DNA from: an uncultured Oscillospiraceae bacterium | Lineage (GTDB): Bacteria; Bacillota; Clostridia; Oscillospirales; Ruminococcaceae | DNA: 37,346 bases | Reading direction: 5' to 3' | Assembly: GCA_910578965.1 (NCBI GenBank) | Contig: CAJTSP010000008.1 | Span: forward strand, 1 to 37,346 | Shown here: one piece after another, positions 1 to 7,499 of the stretch | Layout: each line of letters starts with the position of its first letter | How positions within the stretch are numbered: position 1 is the first letter of the stretch | The notes under the pieces: model-generated | Told to the model about the DNA's origin: nothing | What the model saw: the letters and a program-made list of their open reading frames with translations, nothing else | Database searches by the model: none | Made by a program: the position numbers and the translations under genes

Positions 1-2
1 GC

Positions 3-1544
3 ATGGACGGGGCCAAGGGCCAAAGCTACCTTAAAAACGCGGCGATCCTTACCGTTACCGGGCTTTTGCTGCGGTTTGCGGGCATGTTTTTCCGCATCTA
101 TATCGCGGGGCAGATCGGCCCCGAGGGCATGGGGCTTTACCAGCTCATCTTTACCCTGTATACCCTGTCGGTGAGTTTGGCTACGGCGGGCATCTCGGTG
201 GCCGCCACCCGCCTGGTGGCCGAGGAGCTCAGCGCCGGGCGGGCAGGCGGCGCGCTGGGGGTGCTACGGCGGGTACTGGGGCTGTCCTGCCTTTTGGGCT
301 GTGGGGCGGCTGCCCTGCAGCTTTTGCTGGCCTGGCCGGCAGCAAAATACTGGCTGGGGGATGTGCGTGCGGCGCTGCCGCTGCGGCTGCTTGCGCCCAG
401 CCTGCCCTTTATGGCTATGGCGGCGGCTTTGCGGGGATATTTTTTGGCCCGCCGCCGCACCTGGCCAAATGCCTTTAGCCAGATGTTTGAGCAAGCCGCG
501 CGGATTCTGGCCGTGATGCTCATCATCCGCCCGGCGGCGGCTTTGGGCATTGAGTATGCCTGCGCGGCGGTGGTACTGGGCAATACGATAAGCGAGACGC
601 TATCCTGCCTGTGGATGTTCTGGTTTTACCGGCGGGACCGGCGCGCCGCTTTCCCCGGGCTAAAGCGCAACCTGCCAAAGGACGCGATGGGCCGCCTCTG
701 GGCCATTCTGCTGCCGGTAGAGGGCAGCCGCTGCCTTGCGAGCGCTTTGCAGGCGGCCGAAAATATGCTGGTACCCGCCTGCCTTTTGCCCTTTTTGGCA
801 AGCCGCGAAGCAGCGCTTTCGCAGTACGGCGCGCTCAAGGGCATGGCCATGCCGGTACTGTTTTTTCCGTTTTCCTTCCTCTCGGCGCTGGCCACCCTGC
901 TGATGCCCGAAATCACCGAGGCCCACATCCAGGGCCGGGCCCGCTCGCTGGAGCGGCTGATCGGCCGAATGATTTACCTCACCGGGGTGGGCTCTATTTT
1001 GGCGGCAGGCCTGTTTACCCTTTATGCGCCCGAGCTGGGCCGGCTGCTCTATGGCAGCGAGGAGGTGGGTTTTTACCTGCGGGTACTCGGCCCGGTGATG
1101 CCCTGCATGTATCTGGAAAGCATGGTGGACGGGGTGCTCAAGGGCATGGGGGAGCAGATGGCTACCTTCCGTTATTCGGTGTGGGATTCGGCCCTGCGCA
1201 TTGCCGGGGTTATCCTGCTGCTGCCGCGCTTTGGGATGCCCGGCTTTTTGGGCGTGATGGTGTTCTCCAACTGCTTTACCTGTGCGCTCAACTGCCGGCG
1301 GATGCTCTGCGCCGCAGGCATGCACGGGCATTGGCTGCGCTGGGCGGTGCAGCCGGCTTTGGCCCTGCTGGCGGCCCTTTTTTTGGGGCATACCGCAGCC
1401 CTGCGCGCCGCGCCGGGGGGCGATCTCGCGGTCCTGGTATCCGGCACGTTAGTTGCCGGCCTTGCATATGCGGCGCTGCTCTGGCCGTTTGGCCTGGGCG
1501 GGGAGCTGCGCGGCCTCTGGCCGCGCCGCCGCGCCGAGGGCTGA
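3..1544 (+). CDS. SpoVB/MurJ-like polysaccharide flippase (MATE/MOP superfamily)
   Basis: A 513-residue, almost wholly hydrophobic protein with about 14 predicted membrane segments. The N-terminal part (LKNAAILTVTGLLLRFAGM, then GPEGMGLYQLIFTLYTL) is typical of the stage V sporulation protein B / polysaccharide-biosynthesis branch of the MOP flippases. Members move lipid-linked precursors such as lipid II or spore-cortex intermediates across the cytoplasmic membrane. Length matches the family (about 500-550). The ATG lies 3 bases from the window edge, so its ribosome site cannot be seen and the true start could be further upstream. The gene is followed by about 200 bp without a convincing gene before the next promoter. 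Which lipid-linked substrate it flips cannot be told from sequence; SpoVB, YkvU and MurJ-like paralogues look alike. Confidence 0.85.
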   Translation: MDGAKGQSYLKNAAILTVTGLLLRFAGMFFRIYIAGQIGPEGMGLYQLIFTLYTLSVSLATAGISVAATRLVAEELSAGRAGGALGVLRRVLGLSCLLGCGAAALQLLLAWPAAKYWLGDVRAALPLRLLAPSLPFMAMAAALRGYFLARRRTWPNAFSQMFEQAARILAVMLIIRPAAALGIEYACAAVVLGNTISETLSCLWMFWFYRRDRRAAFPGLKRNLPKDAMGRLWAILLPVEGSRCLASALQAAENMLVPACLLPFLASREAALSQYGALKGMAMPVLFFPFSFLSALATLLMPEITEAHIQGRARSLERLIGRMIYLTGVGSILAAGLFTLYAPELGRLLYGSEEVGFYLRVLGPVMPCMYLESMVDGVLKGMGEQMATFRYSVWDSALRIAGVILLLPRFGMPGFLGVMVFSNCFTCALNCRRMLCAAGMHGHWLRWAVQPALALLAALFLGHTAALRAAPGGDLAVLVSGTLVAGLAYAALLWPFGLGGELRGLWPRRRAEG

Positions 1545-1750
1545 GAGGCCCATCTGCCTTTGCGCGGGCCGGCCCCGGGCAGTGGGATACCGTGCCAGCC
1601 TGCGCGCCCGGTGGGATGGCTCCCGCCCTTTTTGGAGGGACAAGCCTGGCTCAAACTGCCCAAATTTTGGAGGAAGGCCCAAAAACTGCGGATGGTTTTT
1701 GGCGCGATGGCCAAACTTTGTAGGCCGGGGCGAAAACCGCCCCAAAGTGA

Positions 1751-1779
1751 TTGACCGCCCCCGGGAAAGCATGTATAAT
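1751..1779 (+). promoter_or_regulatory. Sigma-A-type promoter of the Rrf2 gene
   Basis: TTGACC (1751-1756) and TATAAT (1774-1779) are separated by exactly 17 bp. Transcription should begin near 1786. This makes an in-frame ATG at 1788 an unlikely start and supports ATG 1812. The 1545-1750 stretch before it holds only weak dyads without a T-run; I see no gene there. Confidence 0.8.
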
Positions 1780-1811
1780 GAACAAAAATGGTACTGTTTG
1801 AGGTGAGCAAC

Positions 1812-2243
1812 ATGTTGGTCACGCGCGAGATGGACTATACCCTGCGCATCGTGCGCGCGCTCTACCACGCCGGGCAGTTGAGCGCCGCGGCGGTTGCCCA
1901 GCGGGAGCATATGCCCAAGGCCATTACCCTTAAGCTGCTCAAGCAGCTATCCGGCGCCGGCCTGGTGGAAAGCCGGCGCGGGGCGGCAGGCGGCTATCGC
2001 CTGGCAAAGGATCCGGCCGAGATGACGGTTTACGACCTTTTGGAGGCGGTAGGCGAGCGCATCCTGGTAAACCGCTGCCAGCAGGGCGGCTATTGCTGTG
2101 AAAACAACGAAAACGGCGGCTGCGGGCTCTGCGTGGAGTTTGGGCATATCCAGCAGGTGCTGGACAATGCTTTGCGCCGCGCCCCGCTGAGCGCCCTTTT
2201 CGAGCCGCCCGAGCCGGCTGTAGCGCTGCCTTTATCCCTGTAG
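1812..2243 (+). CDS. Rrf2-family transcriptional regulator with Cys cluster
   Basis: A 143-residue winged-helix regulator of the Rrf2 family (IscR, NsrR, CymR, RsrR relatives). The N-terminal LVTREMDYTLRIVRALYHAG and the recognition-helix/wing region (about residues 28-66, ending RRGAAGGYRLAKDP) are characteristic. Five cysteines lie at 89, 95, 96, 104 and 107 in the segment where Fe-S-binding Rrf2 proteins carry their three ligands. That makes an Fe-S or thiol redox sensor likely, although the spacing is not the exact IscR one. The start at 1812 is chosen because GAGGTGAG precedes it and the promoter start point lies just upstream. It has its own promoter and sits 131 bp before the acyl-CoA dehydrogenase fusion and the flavodiiron gene, so it is the obvious candidate regulator of that pair (inference). 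Confidence 0.88.
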   Translation: MLVTREMDYTLRIVRALYHAGQLSAAAVAQREHMPKAITLKLLKQLSGAGLVESRRGAAGGYRLAKDPAEMTVYDLLEAVGERILVNRCQQGGYCCENNENGGCGLCVEFGHIQQVLDNALRRAPLSALFEPPEPAVALPLSL

Positions 2244-2295
2244 GCAAAGCGGCATGCATTGCCGGGAGCGCCTATGCCCTGTTAAAACCGTTTTT

Positions 2296-2314
2296 GCAGC
2301 GTACCGGACGCTGC
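2296..2314 (+). other. Short hairpin between the Rrf2 gene and the ACAD fusion
   Basis: GCAGCGT and ACGCTGC form a perfect 7-bp stem with a 5-nt loop in the 131-bp gap. No T-run follows. It could be a weak attenuator or a protein-binding dyad. No good -35/-10 pair is seen in this gap, so the downstream gene may be read through from the Rrf2 promoter. Confidence 0.3.
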
Positions 2315-2374
2315 GTGTGTTTACTCTACCCTAAAATAAAGCGAAAGCTGCAAAAGCAAAAGGAGGCAAAAAAT

Positions 2375-4282
2375 ATGCTGTATCAAACCACACAGGCGCA
2401 GGAGGAGCTGCGGGCGAAGGTGCGGGCCTTTGCGGAAGCGGAGGTCAAGCCCATCGCCTTCATGCTCGACAAAAACAACCAGTTCCCCACCGAGGTGGTG
2501 GCCAAGATGGGCGAGCTGGGCATTATGGGCCTGCCCTACGGTAAGGAGTACGGCGGGGCCGGGCTGGACGCCGCGAGCTATGCCATTGCGGTAGAGGAGC
2601 TGTCCCGGGTGGACGGCGGGGTGGGGGTTATCCTCTCGGCCCACACCTCGCTGGGCACCTATCCCATCGCGGCCTTCGGCAATGAACAGCAGAAGAAAAA
2701 GTACCTGCCGGATATGTGCTCGGGCAAAAAGCTGGGCGCATTTGGCCTCACCGAGCCCAATGCCGGCTCGGACGCGGGCGGCACCGAGACCACCGCCGAG
2801 GACATGGGCGACTACTACCTGCTCAACGGCGAAAAAATCTTTATTACCAACGGCGGCGAGGCCAGCACCTATGTTGTGTTTGCGGTTACCACGCCGGGCA
2901 TCGGCACCCGCGGCATCAGCGCCTTTATTGTGGAAAAGGGCTGGGAGGGCTTTACCTTTGAGGAGCATTACGACAAGATGGGCATCCGCTCCTCGGCCAC
3001 CTGCCAGCTTAATTTCAACAACGTAAAGGTGCCAAAGGAGAACCTTTTGGGCAAGGAGGGCCAGGGCTTCAAGATTGCCATGGCTACCCTCGACGGCGGG
3101 CGCATTGGCATTGCCGCGCAGGCCCTGGGCATCGCGCAGGGCGCGTTTGAGGCCGCGGTGGAGTATTCCAAGGACCGGGTGCAGTTCGGCCGGCCGATCT
3201 GCCAGCAGCAAACCATCGCCTTTAAGATTGCCGATATGGCTACCAAGCTGCGCTGCGCCCGGCTGCTCATCTACTCGGCGGCCGAGCTCAAGCAGGAGCA
3301 TCTGCCCTACGGTATGGAGTCGGCCATGGCCAAGCAGTACGCCTCGGACATTGCGCTTGAGGTGACCAACGACGCGCTGCAGATTTTTGGCGGCTCGGGT
3401 TACCTAAAGGGCATGGAGGTGGAGCGGTTCTACCGGGACGCCAAGATCACCACCATCTACGAGGGCACCAACGAGATCCAGCGGGTGGTTATCGCTTCCC
3501 ACATCCTGGGCAAGGCCGGCAAGGCGGAGGCTGCCCCGGCCGCCGCAAAGGGCCCCGAGACCGGCGCGCGCAAGCGGATGATCCTCAAGGACGGCACCGC
3601 AGCCGAAAAGGTTGAAACCCTTGTTGCGAACCTCAAAAAGGACGGCTACGATTTTACGGTGGGCATCCCCATCGACACCCCCATCACCCAGGCCGAAAGG
3701 GTGGTTTCGGCCGGGCAGGGCATTGGGCCCAAGGAAAACATGCGCCTGGTTGAGCAGTTGGCCAAGGCTGCCGGCGCGGCTGTCGGCTCCAGCCGCCCGG
3801 TGGCCGAGACCCTCAAATATGTGCCCATCGAGCGGTATGTGGGCATGTCCGGCCAAAAATTCAAGGGCAACCTCTACATTGCCTGCGGCATCTCGGGCGC
3901 GGTGCAGCACCTCAAGGGCATTAAGGACGCCTCTACCATCGTGGCTGTCAATACCAACCCCAATGCCCGCATCTTCAAAAACTGCGATTACGGCATTGTG
4001 GGGGATGTCTGCGAGATTCTGCCGCTGTTGGCCGCCGCGCTGGACACCGGCGAGAAGCTGCCCGCCCCGCCCATGAAAAAGATGAAACGGGCGGTTCCCA
4101 AGCCCGCCACCCCGCCGCGCAAGCTCTACATCTGTAACGGCTGCGGCCATGAGTACGACGTATTGTTGGGCGATGCCGAAAGCGAGGTAAAGCCCGGCAC
4201 CGCTTTTAAGGACCTGCCCGAGGGCTGGACCTGCCCGCACTGCGGCGAAGGGCCGGACCAGTTTATCGAGATTGAGGTCTGA
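2375..4282 (+). CDS. Acyl-CoA dehydrogenase / EtfA C-terminal / rubredoxin fusion protein
   Basis: A 635-residue three-part flavoprotein. Residues about 1-380 are a complete short-chain acyl-CoA dehydrogenase. The catalytic-base motif YEGTNEIQR places Glu363 where butyryl-CoA dehydrogenases have theirs. Residues about 410-565 match the C-terminal FAD-binding domain of electron-transfer flavoprotein alpha (GQGIGPKENM, SSRPVAETL, LYIACGISGAVQHLKGI, NPNARIFKNCDYGIVGD). Residues about 583-635 are a rubredoxin with Cys587-x2-Cys590 and Cys620-x2-Cys623 (ICNGCGHEYD, GWTCPHCG). The EtfA N-terminal domain and EtfB are absent. Start ATG 2375 follows AAAAGGAGG at ideal spacing; the longer in-frame start lacks such a site. 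Electrons could run acyl-CoA to FAD to ETF-FAD to the rubredoxin iron. The neighbouring flavodiiron protein is a natural rubredoxin partner (inference). Physiological substrate unknown; crotonyl/butyryl-CoA is plausible. Confidence 0.93.
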   Translation: MLYQTTQAQEELRAKVRAFAEAEVKPIAFMLDKNNQFPTEVVAKMGELGIMGLPYGKEYGGAGLDAASYAIAVEELSRVDGGVGVILSAHTSLGTYPIAAFGNEQQKKKYLPDMCSGKKLGAFGLTEPNAGSDAGGTETTAEDMGDYYLLNGEKIFITNGGEASTYVVFAVTTPGIGTRGISAFIVEKGWEGFTFEEHYDKMGIRSSATCQLNFNNVKVPKENLLGKEGQGFKIAMATLDGGRIGIAAQALGIAQGAFEAAVEYSKDRVQFGRPICQQQTIAFKIADMATKLRCARLLIYSAAELKQEHLPYGMESAMAKQYASDIALEVTNDALQIFGGSGYLKGMEVERFYRDAKITTIYEGTNEIQRVVIASHILGKAGKAEAAPAAAKGPETGARKRMILKDGTAAEKVETLVANLKKDGYDFTVGIPIDTPITQAERVVSAGQGIGPKENMRLVEQLAKAAGAAVGSSRPVAETLKYVPIERYVGMSGQKFKGNLYIACGISGAVQHLKGIKDASTIVAVNTNPNARIFKNCDYGIVGDVCEILPLLAAALDTGEKLPAPPMKKMKRAVPKPATPPRKLYICNGCGHEYDVLLGDAESEVKPGTAFKDLPEGWTCPHCGEGPDQFIEIEV

Positions 4283-4354
4283 CGCCGGCGCAGAAGAATC
4301 TGCGGGCAAGGGGATTACGATACAAGGGCGCTATAAAATAAAGGAGGCACAAAT

Positions 4355-5581
4355 ATGCACAATTACCGTATGGTTACCGACGATCTTTACTGGGTAGGCG
4401 CAGACGAGCACCGCCTGTCCCTGTTTGAAAACATCCATCCGCTATACCATGGCGTCAGCTATAACGCCTATGTGCTGCTGGACGAAAAAACCGTTTTGTT
4501 TGACACGGCCGACTGGGCGGTGGGCCGCCAGTTCATTGCCAACATCAAGGCGGTGCTGGATGGCCGTGGGCTTGATTATCTTGTCATCAACCATGTCGAG
4601 CCGGATCATGCCGCCTCCATCGAGGAGGTGCTGCTGCGCTGGCCCAATGTCAAGATCATCACCACCCCTAAAGCGGTTACCCTGCTCAACCAGTTTGGAT
4701 TTGCGCTTGACCCCGAGCAGGTAGACACGGTCAAGGAGGGGGACACCCGCTGCTTTGGCAAACACACGGTGGCCTTTTTGTATGCGCCGATGGTGCACTG
4801 GCCTGAGGCGATGGTCACCTTTGACACCACCAACGGGGTGCTCTTCTCGGCCGACGCCTTCGGTTCCTTCCGCGCGCTGGACGGCAAGCTATTTGCCGAC
4901 GAGGTGGATTTTGCCGGCGAGTGGATCGACGACGCCCGCCGCTACTATACCAACATCGTGGGCAAGTACGGCCCGCAGGTAGTGGCGCTGCTCAATAAGG
5001 CCGACAAGGCGGTGGGGCTGGGCAATATCAAGATGCTCTGCCCGCTGCACGGCCCCATCTGGCGCAAGGACTTGGGTTATATCGTGGACAAGTACCAGCA
5101 TTGGGCTACCTACGAGCCGGAGGAGCAGGGCGTGATGATCGTGTACGCCTCGATGTACGGCAACACCGAGGCCGCCGCCGAGGTGCTGGCCGCCAAGCTC
5201 TGCGCCCGCGGCATTACCAACACCCGGCTGTACGACGTATCCAGCACCCATGTCAGCTACCTCATTTCGGACCTGTTCAAGTACAGCCATCTGGTGCTGG
5301 CCTCGGTCACCTACAACCTGGGCATCTTCCCGCCGATGCACAATTTCCTGGCCGATATGCAGGCGCTCAACCTGCAAAACCGCACCGCCGCCATCCTCTG
5401 CAACGGCTCCTGGGCGCCCCGCGCCGGCGCGCTGATGCGCGAGGAGCTGGCAAAGCTCAAGCATATGGACATCTTAGACGAGGAGATGACCGTCACCTCC
5501 TCGGTGCAGCCCCAGAACGAGAGCGAGCTGGACGCCCTGGCCGACGCCATTGCCGCCTCCCTGGCAAAGAAAAAGGGCTAA
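4355..5581 (+). CDS. FprA-type flavodiiron protein (rubredoxin:oxygen or NO oxidoreductase)
   Basis: A 408-residue A-type flavoprotein. The metallo-beta-lactamase-fold diiron domain (about 1-250) keeps all expected ligands: His80, Glu82 and Asp84 in NHVEPDHAAS, His148 in APMVHWPEA, Asp167 in FSADAFGSF and His232 in LCPLHGPIW. A flavodoxin domain with an FMN loop (IVYASMYGNTEAAAE) follows, about 258-405. The family takes electrons from rubredoxin and reduces O2 to water, or NO to N2O, in the cytoplasm of anaerobes. AAAGGAGG precedes ATG 4355. It lies 72 bp after a gene that ends in a rubredoxin domain, probably in the same transcript, so that domain is the likely electron donor. Whether O2 or NO is the main substrate cannot be read from sequence. 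Confidence 0.95.
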   Translation: MHNYRMVTDDLYWVGADEHRLSLFENIHPLYHGVSYNAYVLLDEKTVLFDTADWAVGRQFIANIKAVLDGRGLDYLVINHVEPDHAASIEEVLLRWPNVKIITTPKAVTLLNQFGFALDPEQVDTVKEGDTRCFGKHTVAFLYAPMVHWPEAMVTFDTTNGVLFSADAFGSFRALDGKLFADEVDFAGEWIDDARRYYTNIVGKYGPQVVALLNKADKAVGLGNIKMLCPLHGPIWRKDLGYIVDKYQHWATYEPEEQGVMIVYASMYGNTEAAAEVLAAKLCARGITNTRLYDVSSTHVSYLISDLFKYSHLVLASVTYNLGIFPPMHNFLADMQALNLQNRTAAILCNGSWAPRAGALMREELAKLKHMDILDEEMTVTSSVQPQNESELDALADAIAASLAKKKG

Positions 5582-5616
5582 GTACCGCGCCCCCCGTTTG
5601 GGATACGCCTTTTTGC

Positions 5617-5649
5617 GGCCCGCCGCGCACAGCGCGGCGGGCCTTCTGT
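5617..5649 (+). terminator. Hairpin terminator after the flavodiiron gene
   Basis: A perfect 12-bp GC stem (5617-5628 with 5632-5643) with an ACA loop, followed by the weak U-tract TTCTGT, 35 bp after the stop codon. Confidence 0.6.
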
Positions 5650-5663
5650 GCGCGGCGGCCGTA

Positions 5664-5692
5664 TTGACCGGCCGCCGCCCGCCTGCTATAAT
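5664..5692 (+). promoter_or_regulatory. Strong sigma-A promoter driving the structured RNA
   Basis: TTGACC (5664-5669), a 17-bp spacer and a perfect TATAAT (5687-5692). The predicted start is near 5699, right before the structured segment. No ribosome site with a long reading frame follows within 200 bp, so the promoter seems to serve an RNA or a long leader. Confidence 0.8.
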
Positions 5693-5699
5693 AAAAACG

Positions 5700-5890
5700 C
5701 CGTTAAAGCGGTGGTGAGATAAGAAAACAAAGATACCGAATAAAATTCGATCCACCGAACATTCGCTGGGCGGCCACAGCCGCAAGGAAGAAAAGTGCAG
5801 CACTCCTTGGTGGAATGCAAGCTTTTCTGACGCAGCGGATGCGGCTGTCCAGTAGAATGAGCGGCTTTGTTTTCTTATGGAACCGCCGCT
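5700..5890 (+). ncRNA. Candidate structured RNA (6S-like rod or long leader), family not recognised
   Basis: About 190 nt downstream of a strong promoter fold into nested stems. The closing stem is a perfect 14 bp (5719-5732 with 5865-5878); GCGGT/ACCGC (5708-5712 with 5883-5887) may extend it. Inside, CGAAT/ATTCG forms a small hairpin (5737-5749). A long arm is built from CATTC/GAATG (5760-5764, 5855-5859), CTGG/CCAG (5766-5769, 5849-5852), ACAGCCGCA/TGCGGCTGT (5776-5784, 5840-5848), AGAAAAG/CTTTTCT (5789-5795, 5822-5828) and TGCA/TGCA. Size, rod shape and the asymmetric internal bubble recall 6S RNA, but I cannot match the conserved 6S bubble sequence. No U-run terminator follows, so it could instead be the leader of the small frame at 5935. 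Structure is directly visible; identity is open. Confidence 0.6.
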
Positions 5891-5934
5891 AAAGCGCGGG
5901 CACGGCCCGGAAATCAAAAAAGGAGGCGCGCACC

Positions 5935-6054
5935 GTGGGCTGGAAAAATATCGTTCTGCTGCAATTTTTTGGCAGCAGCTTTGCCGCCTGCGGGATAGGT
6001 GCGCCCTTTTTGAGACGGCCGGGGCCGCAGCGGCCCCAAACGCCGCACAGATAA
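5935..6054 (+). CDS. Possible small protein (39 aa) downstream of the structured RNA
   Basis: A GTG start (5935) is preceded by AAAAAAGGAGG at 8-nt spacing, one of the better ribosome sites in the window. The frame gives 39 residues beginning MGWKNIVLLQFFGSSFAACG, then turning Pro/Arg-rich. The first 20 residues are hydrophobic and could be a membrane or signal segment with a terminal Cys-Gly. It lies 45 bp after the structured RNA and 128 bp before the MFS gene. No family is recognised. The GC-rich C-terminal half looks like uncoded DNA, so this may be a chance frame or a leader peptide. Confidence 0.35.
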   Translation: MGWKNIVLLQFFGSSFAACGIGAPFLRRPGPQRPQTPHR

Positions 6055-6182
6055 AGGCGGGATAAGCCGGCAAAGCGGCCGCGGGATGCGGTTGCCTGCG
6101 GGCTGCCCGCCCTGTCCAAAACCGGCGCGCCCGTCCCTTTTTGCACATCGGACCATGTACAAAAGGGAAAGGCGTGTTTTTT

Positions 6183-7313
6183 ATGTCGTTTTTTCAAAAT
6201 CAAAAAAATTTGCACCGCCAAAAACGGGCGCTGCTTGCGCTGGAGTTTTGCAGTGGCTTTTGCCCGGCGGGCAGCGTGTGGGTGCTGCTGCTGGGCCTGC
6301 GCGGCCTTTCGCCAGTCAGCATCGGGCTGGCCGAAAGCGTGTTCCACCTGGTAAGCCTCTGCGGCGAGCTGCCCTCCGGCCTACTGGCCGACCTGCTGGG
6401 CCGCCGCCGTACCCTGCTTGCCAGCCGGGCCATGTTTGTACTCTCGGCCTTGCTGATGGCGGCGGCGAACGGCTTTTGGGGCGTCTGCCTTTCGCTGGCC
6501 GTAAGCGCGCTGGGCTACAACCTTGCCTCGGGCACCCGCGAGGCCATCACCTACGAAAGCCTGCTGGCCGCCGGCCAGCAGGCGGGCTATCTGCGTTTTT
6601 CCGGCCTGCAAAACGCCCTTTTCCGGGGCAGCGCCGCCGCGGCCATGCTGCTGGCCGGCGGGGTGGTGCTGCTGGGGCCCCGGCGGGCGTACCTGCTGGA
6701 CGCGCTGGTGTCTCTGGCCGGACTGCTGGCGGTGCTGGCCCTGCGCGAGCCGCCGCCGGAGCTGCCGGGCGGGGACATGCGCGGCGATGCAGTACGGCTT
6801 TGGGGGTTTTGGCCGGCACTGCGGCGGCTGGCCGGAGCGGCCATATGGGTGCTGCGGGAGGATAAAACCGCCCGGCGGGTTATGGCAGGCAACGCGCTGG
6901 CCGGTGCGGCGGCCACCCTCACCCTCTTCTTTTTGCAGCGCAAAATCGGCGCCGCGCTAAGCGCCGGCACGCCGGAGCTTGGGCCGGCGCTGGTCCTGCT
7001 CGGCCTCGGCGGGGCGCTGGCCGGCCTGGGCGCAAGGCCGCTGTCCCGGCTGCCCTGGGGCAAGGCTGCGGCTCTGGCCGGCTGCGGCATCGGGTTTGGC
7101 GTACTGCTGGCCCGGCACGGCAGCCTGCCTTTATTGCTGGCGGCCGGGCTTTTGGCCGGCTTTTGCGACGATTCGCTCCAGTTGGTAAGCGACAGCCTGC
7201 TCAACGCCCGCTTTCCCACCGCACAGCGGGCCACCCTGATTTCGGTGGCCTCCCTGCTTTTTAGCCTTGCCATGATCCCGCTTTCGCCGGCCTTTGGCTG
7301 GCTGCTGGGCTAA
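6183..7313 (+). CDS. MFS transporter
   Basis: A 376-residue hydrophobic protein with about 12 predicted membrane segments. The motif GLLADLLGRRRTLLASRAMF, between segments 2 and 3, is the classic major-facilitator loop (GxxxDRxGRR type). A central cytoplasmic loop (about 190-215) separates the halves. Start ATG 6183 (MSFFQNQKN) is preferred over an in-frame ATG at 6141 because AAAGG precedes it. The family couples substrate transport to ion gradients at the cytoplasmic membrane; substrate cannot be predicted, although small exporters of this length are often drug or metabolite efflux pumps. The 128-bp gap upstream carries no clear promoter, so it could be expressed from the 5664 promoter through the structured RNA, which would make that RNA a leader (inference). 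Confidence 0.85.
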   Translation: MSFFQNQKNLHRQKRALLALEFCSGFCPAGSVWVLLLGLRGLSPVSIGLAESVFHLVSLCGELPSGLLADLLGRRRTLLASRAMFVLSALLMAAANGFWGVCLSLAVSALGYNLASGTREAITYESLLAAGQQAGYLRFSGLQNALFRGSAAAAMLLAGGVVLLGPRRAYLLDALVSLAGLLAVLALREPPPELPGGDMRGDAVRLWGFWPALRRLAGAAIWVLREDKTARRVMAGNALAGAAATLTLFFLQRKIGAALSAGTPELGPALVLLGLGGALAGLGARPLSRLPWGKAAALAGCGIGFGVLLARHGSLPLLLAAGLLAGFCDDSLQLVSDSLLNARFPTAQRATLISVASLLFSLAMIPLSPAFGWLLG

Positions 7314-7388
7314 GAAGGGGGGCAGGGCCGGCGGCCCGGCAGGGAGGGATACCCTGTCCCTTGAGGCGATGCCTTTTGGCCGGCCTAT

Positions 7389-7417
7389 TTGAATTTTACC
7401 CTGCTTTCTGGTAAAAT
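7389..7417 (+). promoter_or_regulatory. Promoter with overlapping dyad before lrgAB
   Basis: TTGAAT (7389-7394), a 17-bp spacer and TAAAAT (7412-7417). A perfect 8-bp inverted repeat, ATTTTACC (7393-7400) and GGTAAAAT (7410-7417), lies across the spacer and the -10. That is the geometry of a repressor operator. It sits 83 bp upstream of the lrgA start. Confidence 0.65.
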
Positions 7418-7499
7418 AAGGCAGTGTTGCCGGCGCCGGGCCCGGGGCATTGCCTGTTAAAGGGGCCTGGACGAAACGCAATACGGAAAGAGGCGTTTT

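Noticed and set aside
1679..1702. Hairpin CCAAAAAC/GTTTTTGG as terminator of the flippase gene
   Set aside because: The stem is AT-rich and no T-run follows it; likely a weak dyad at best.
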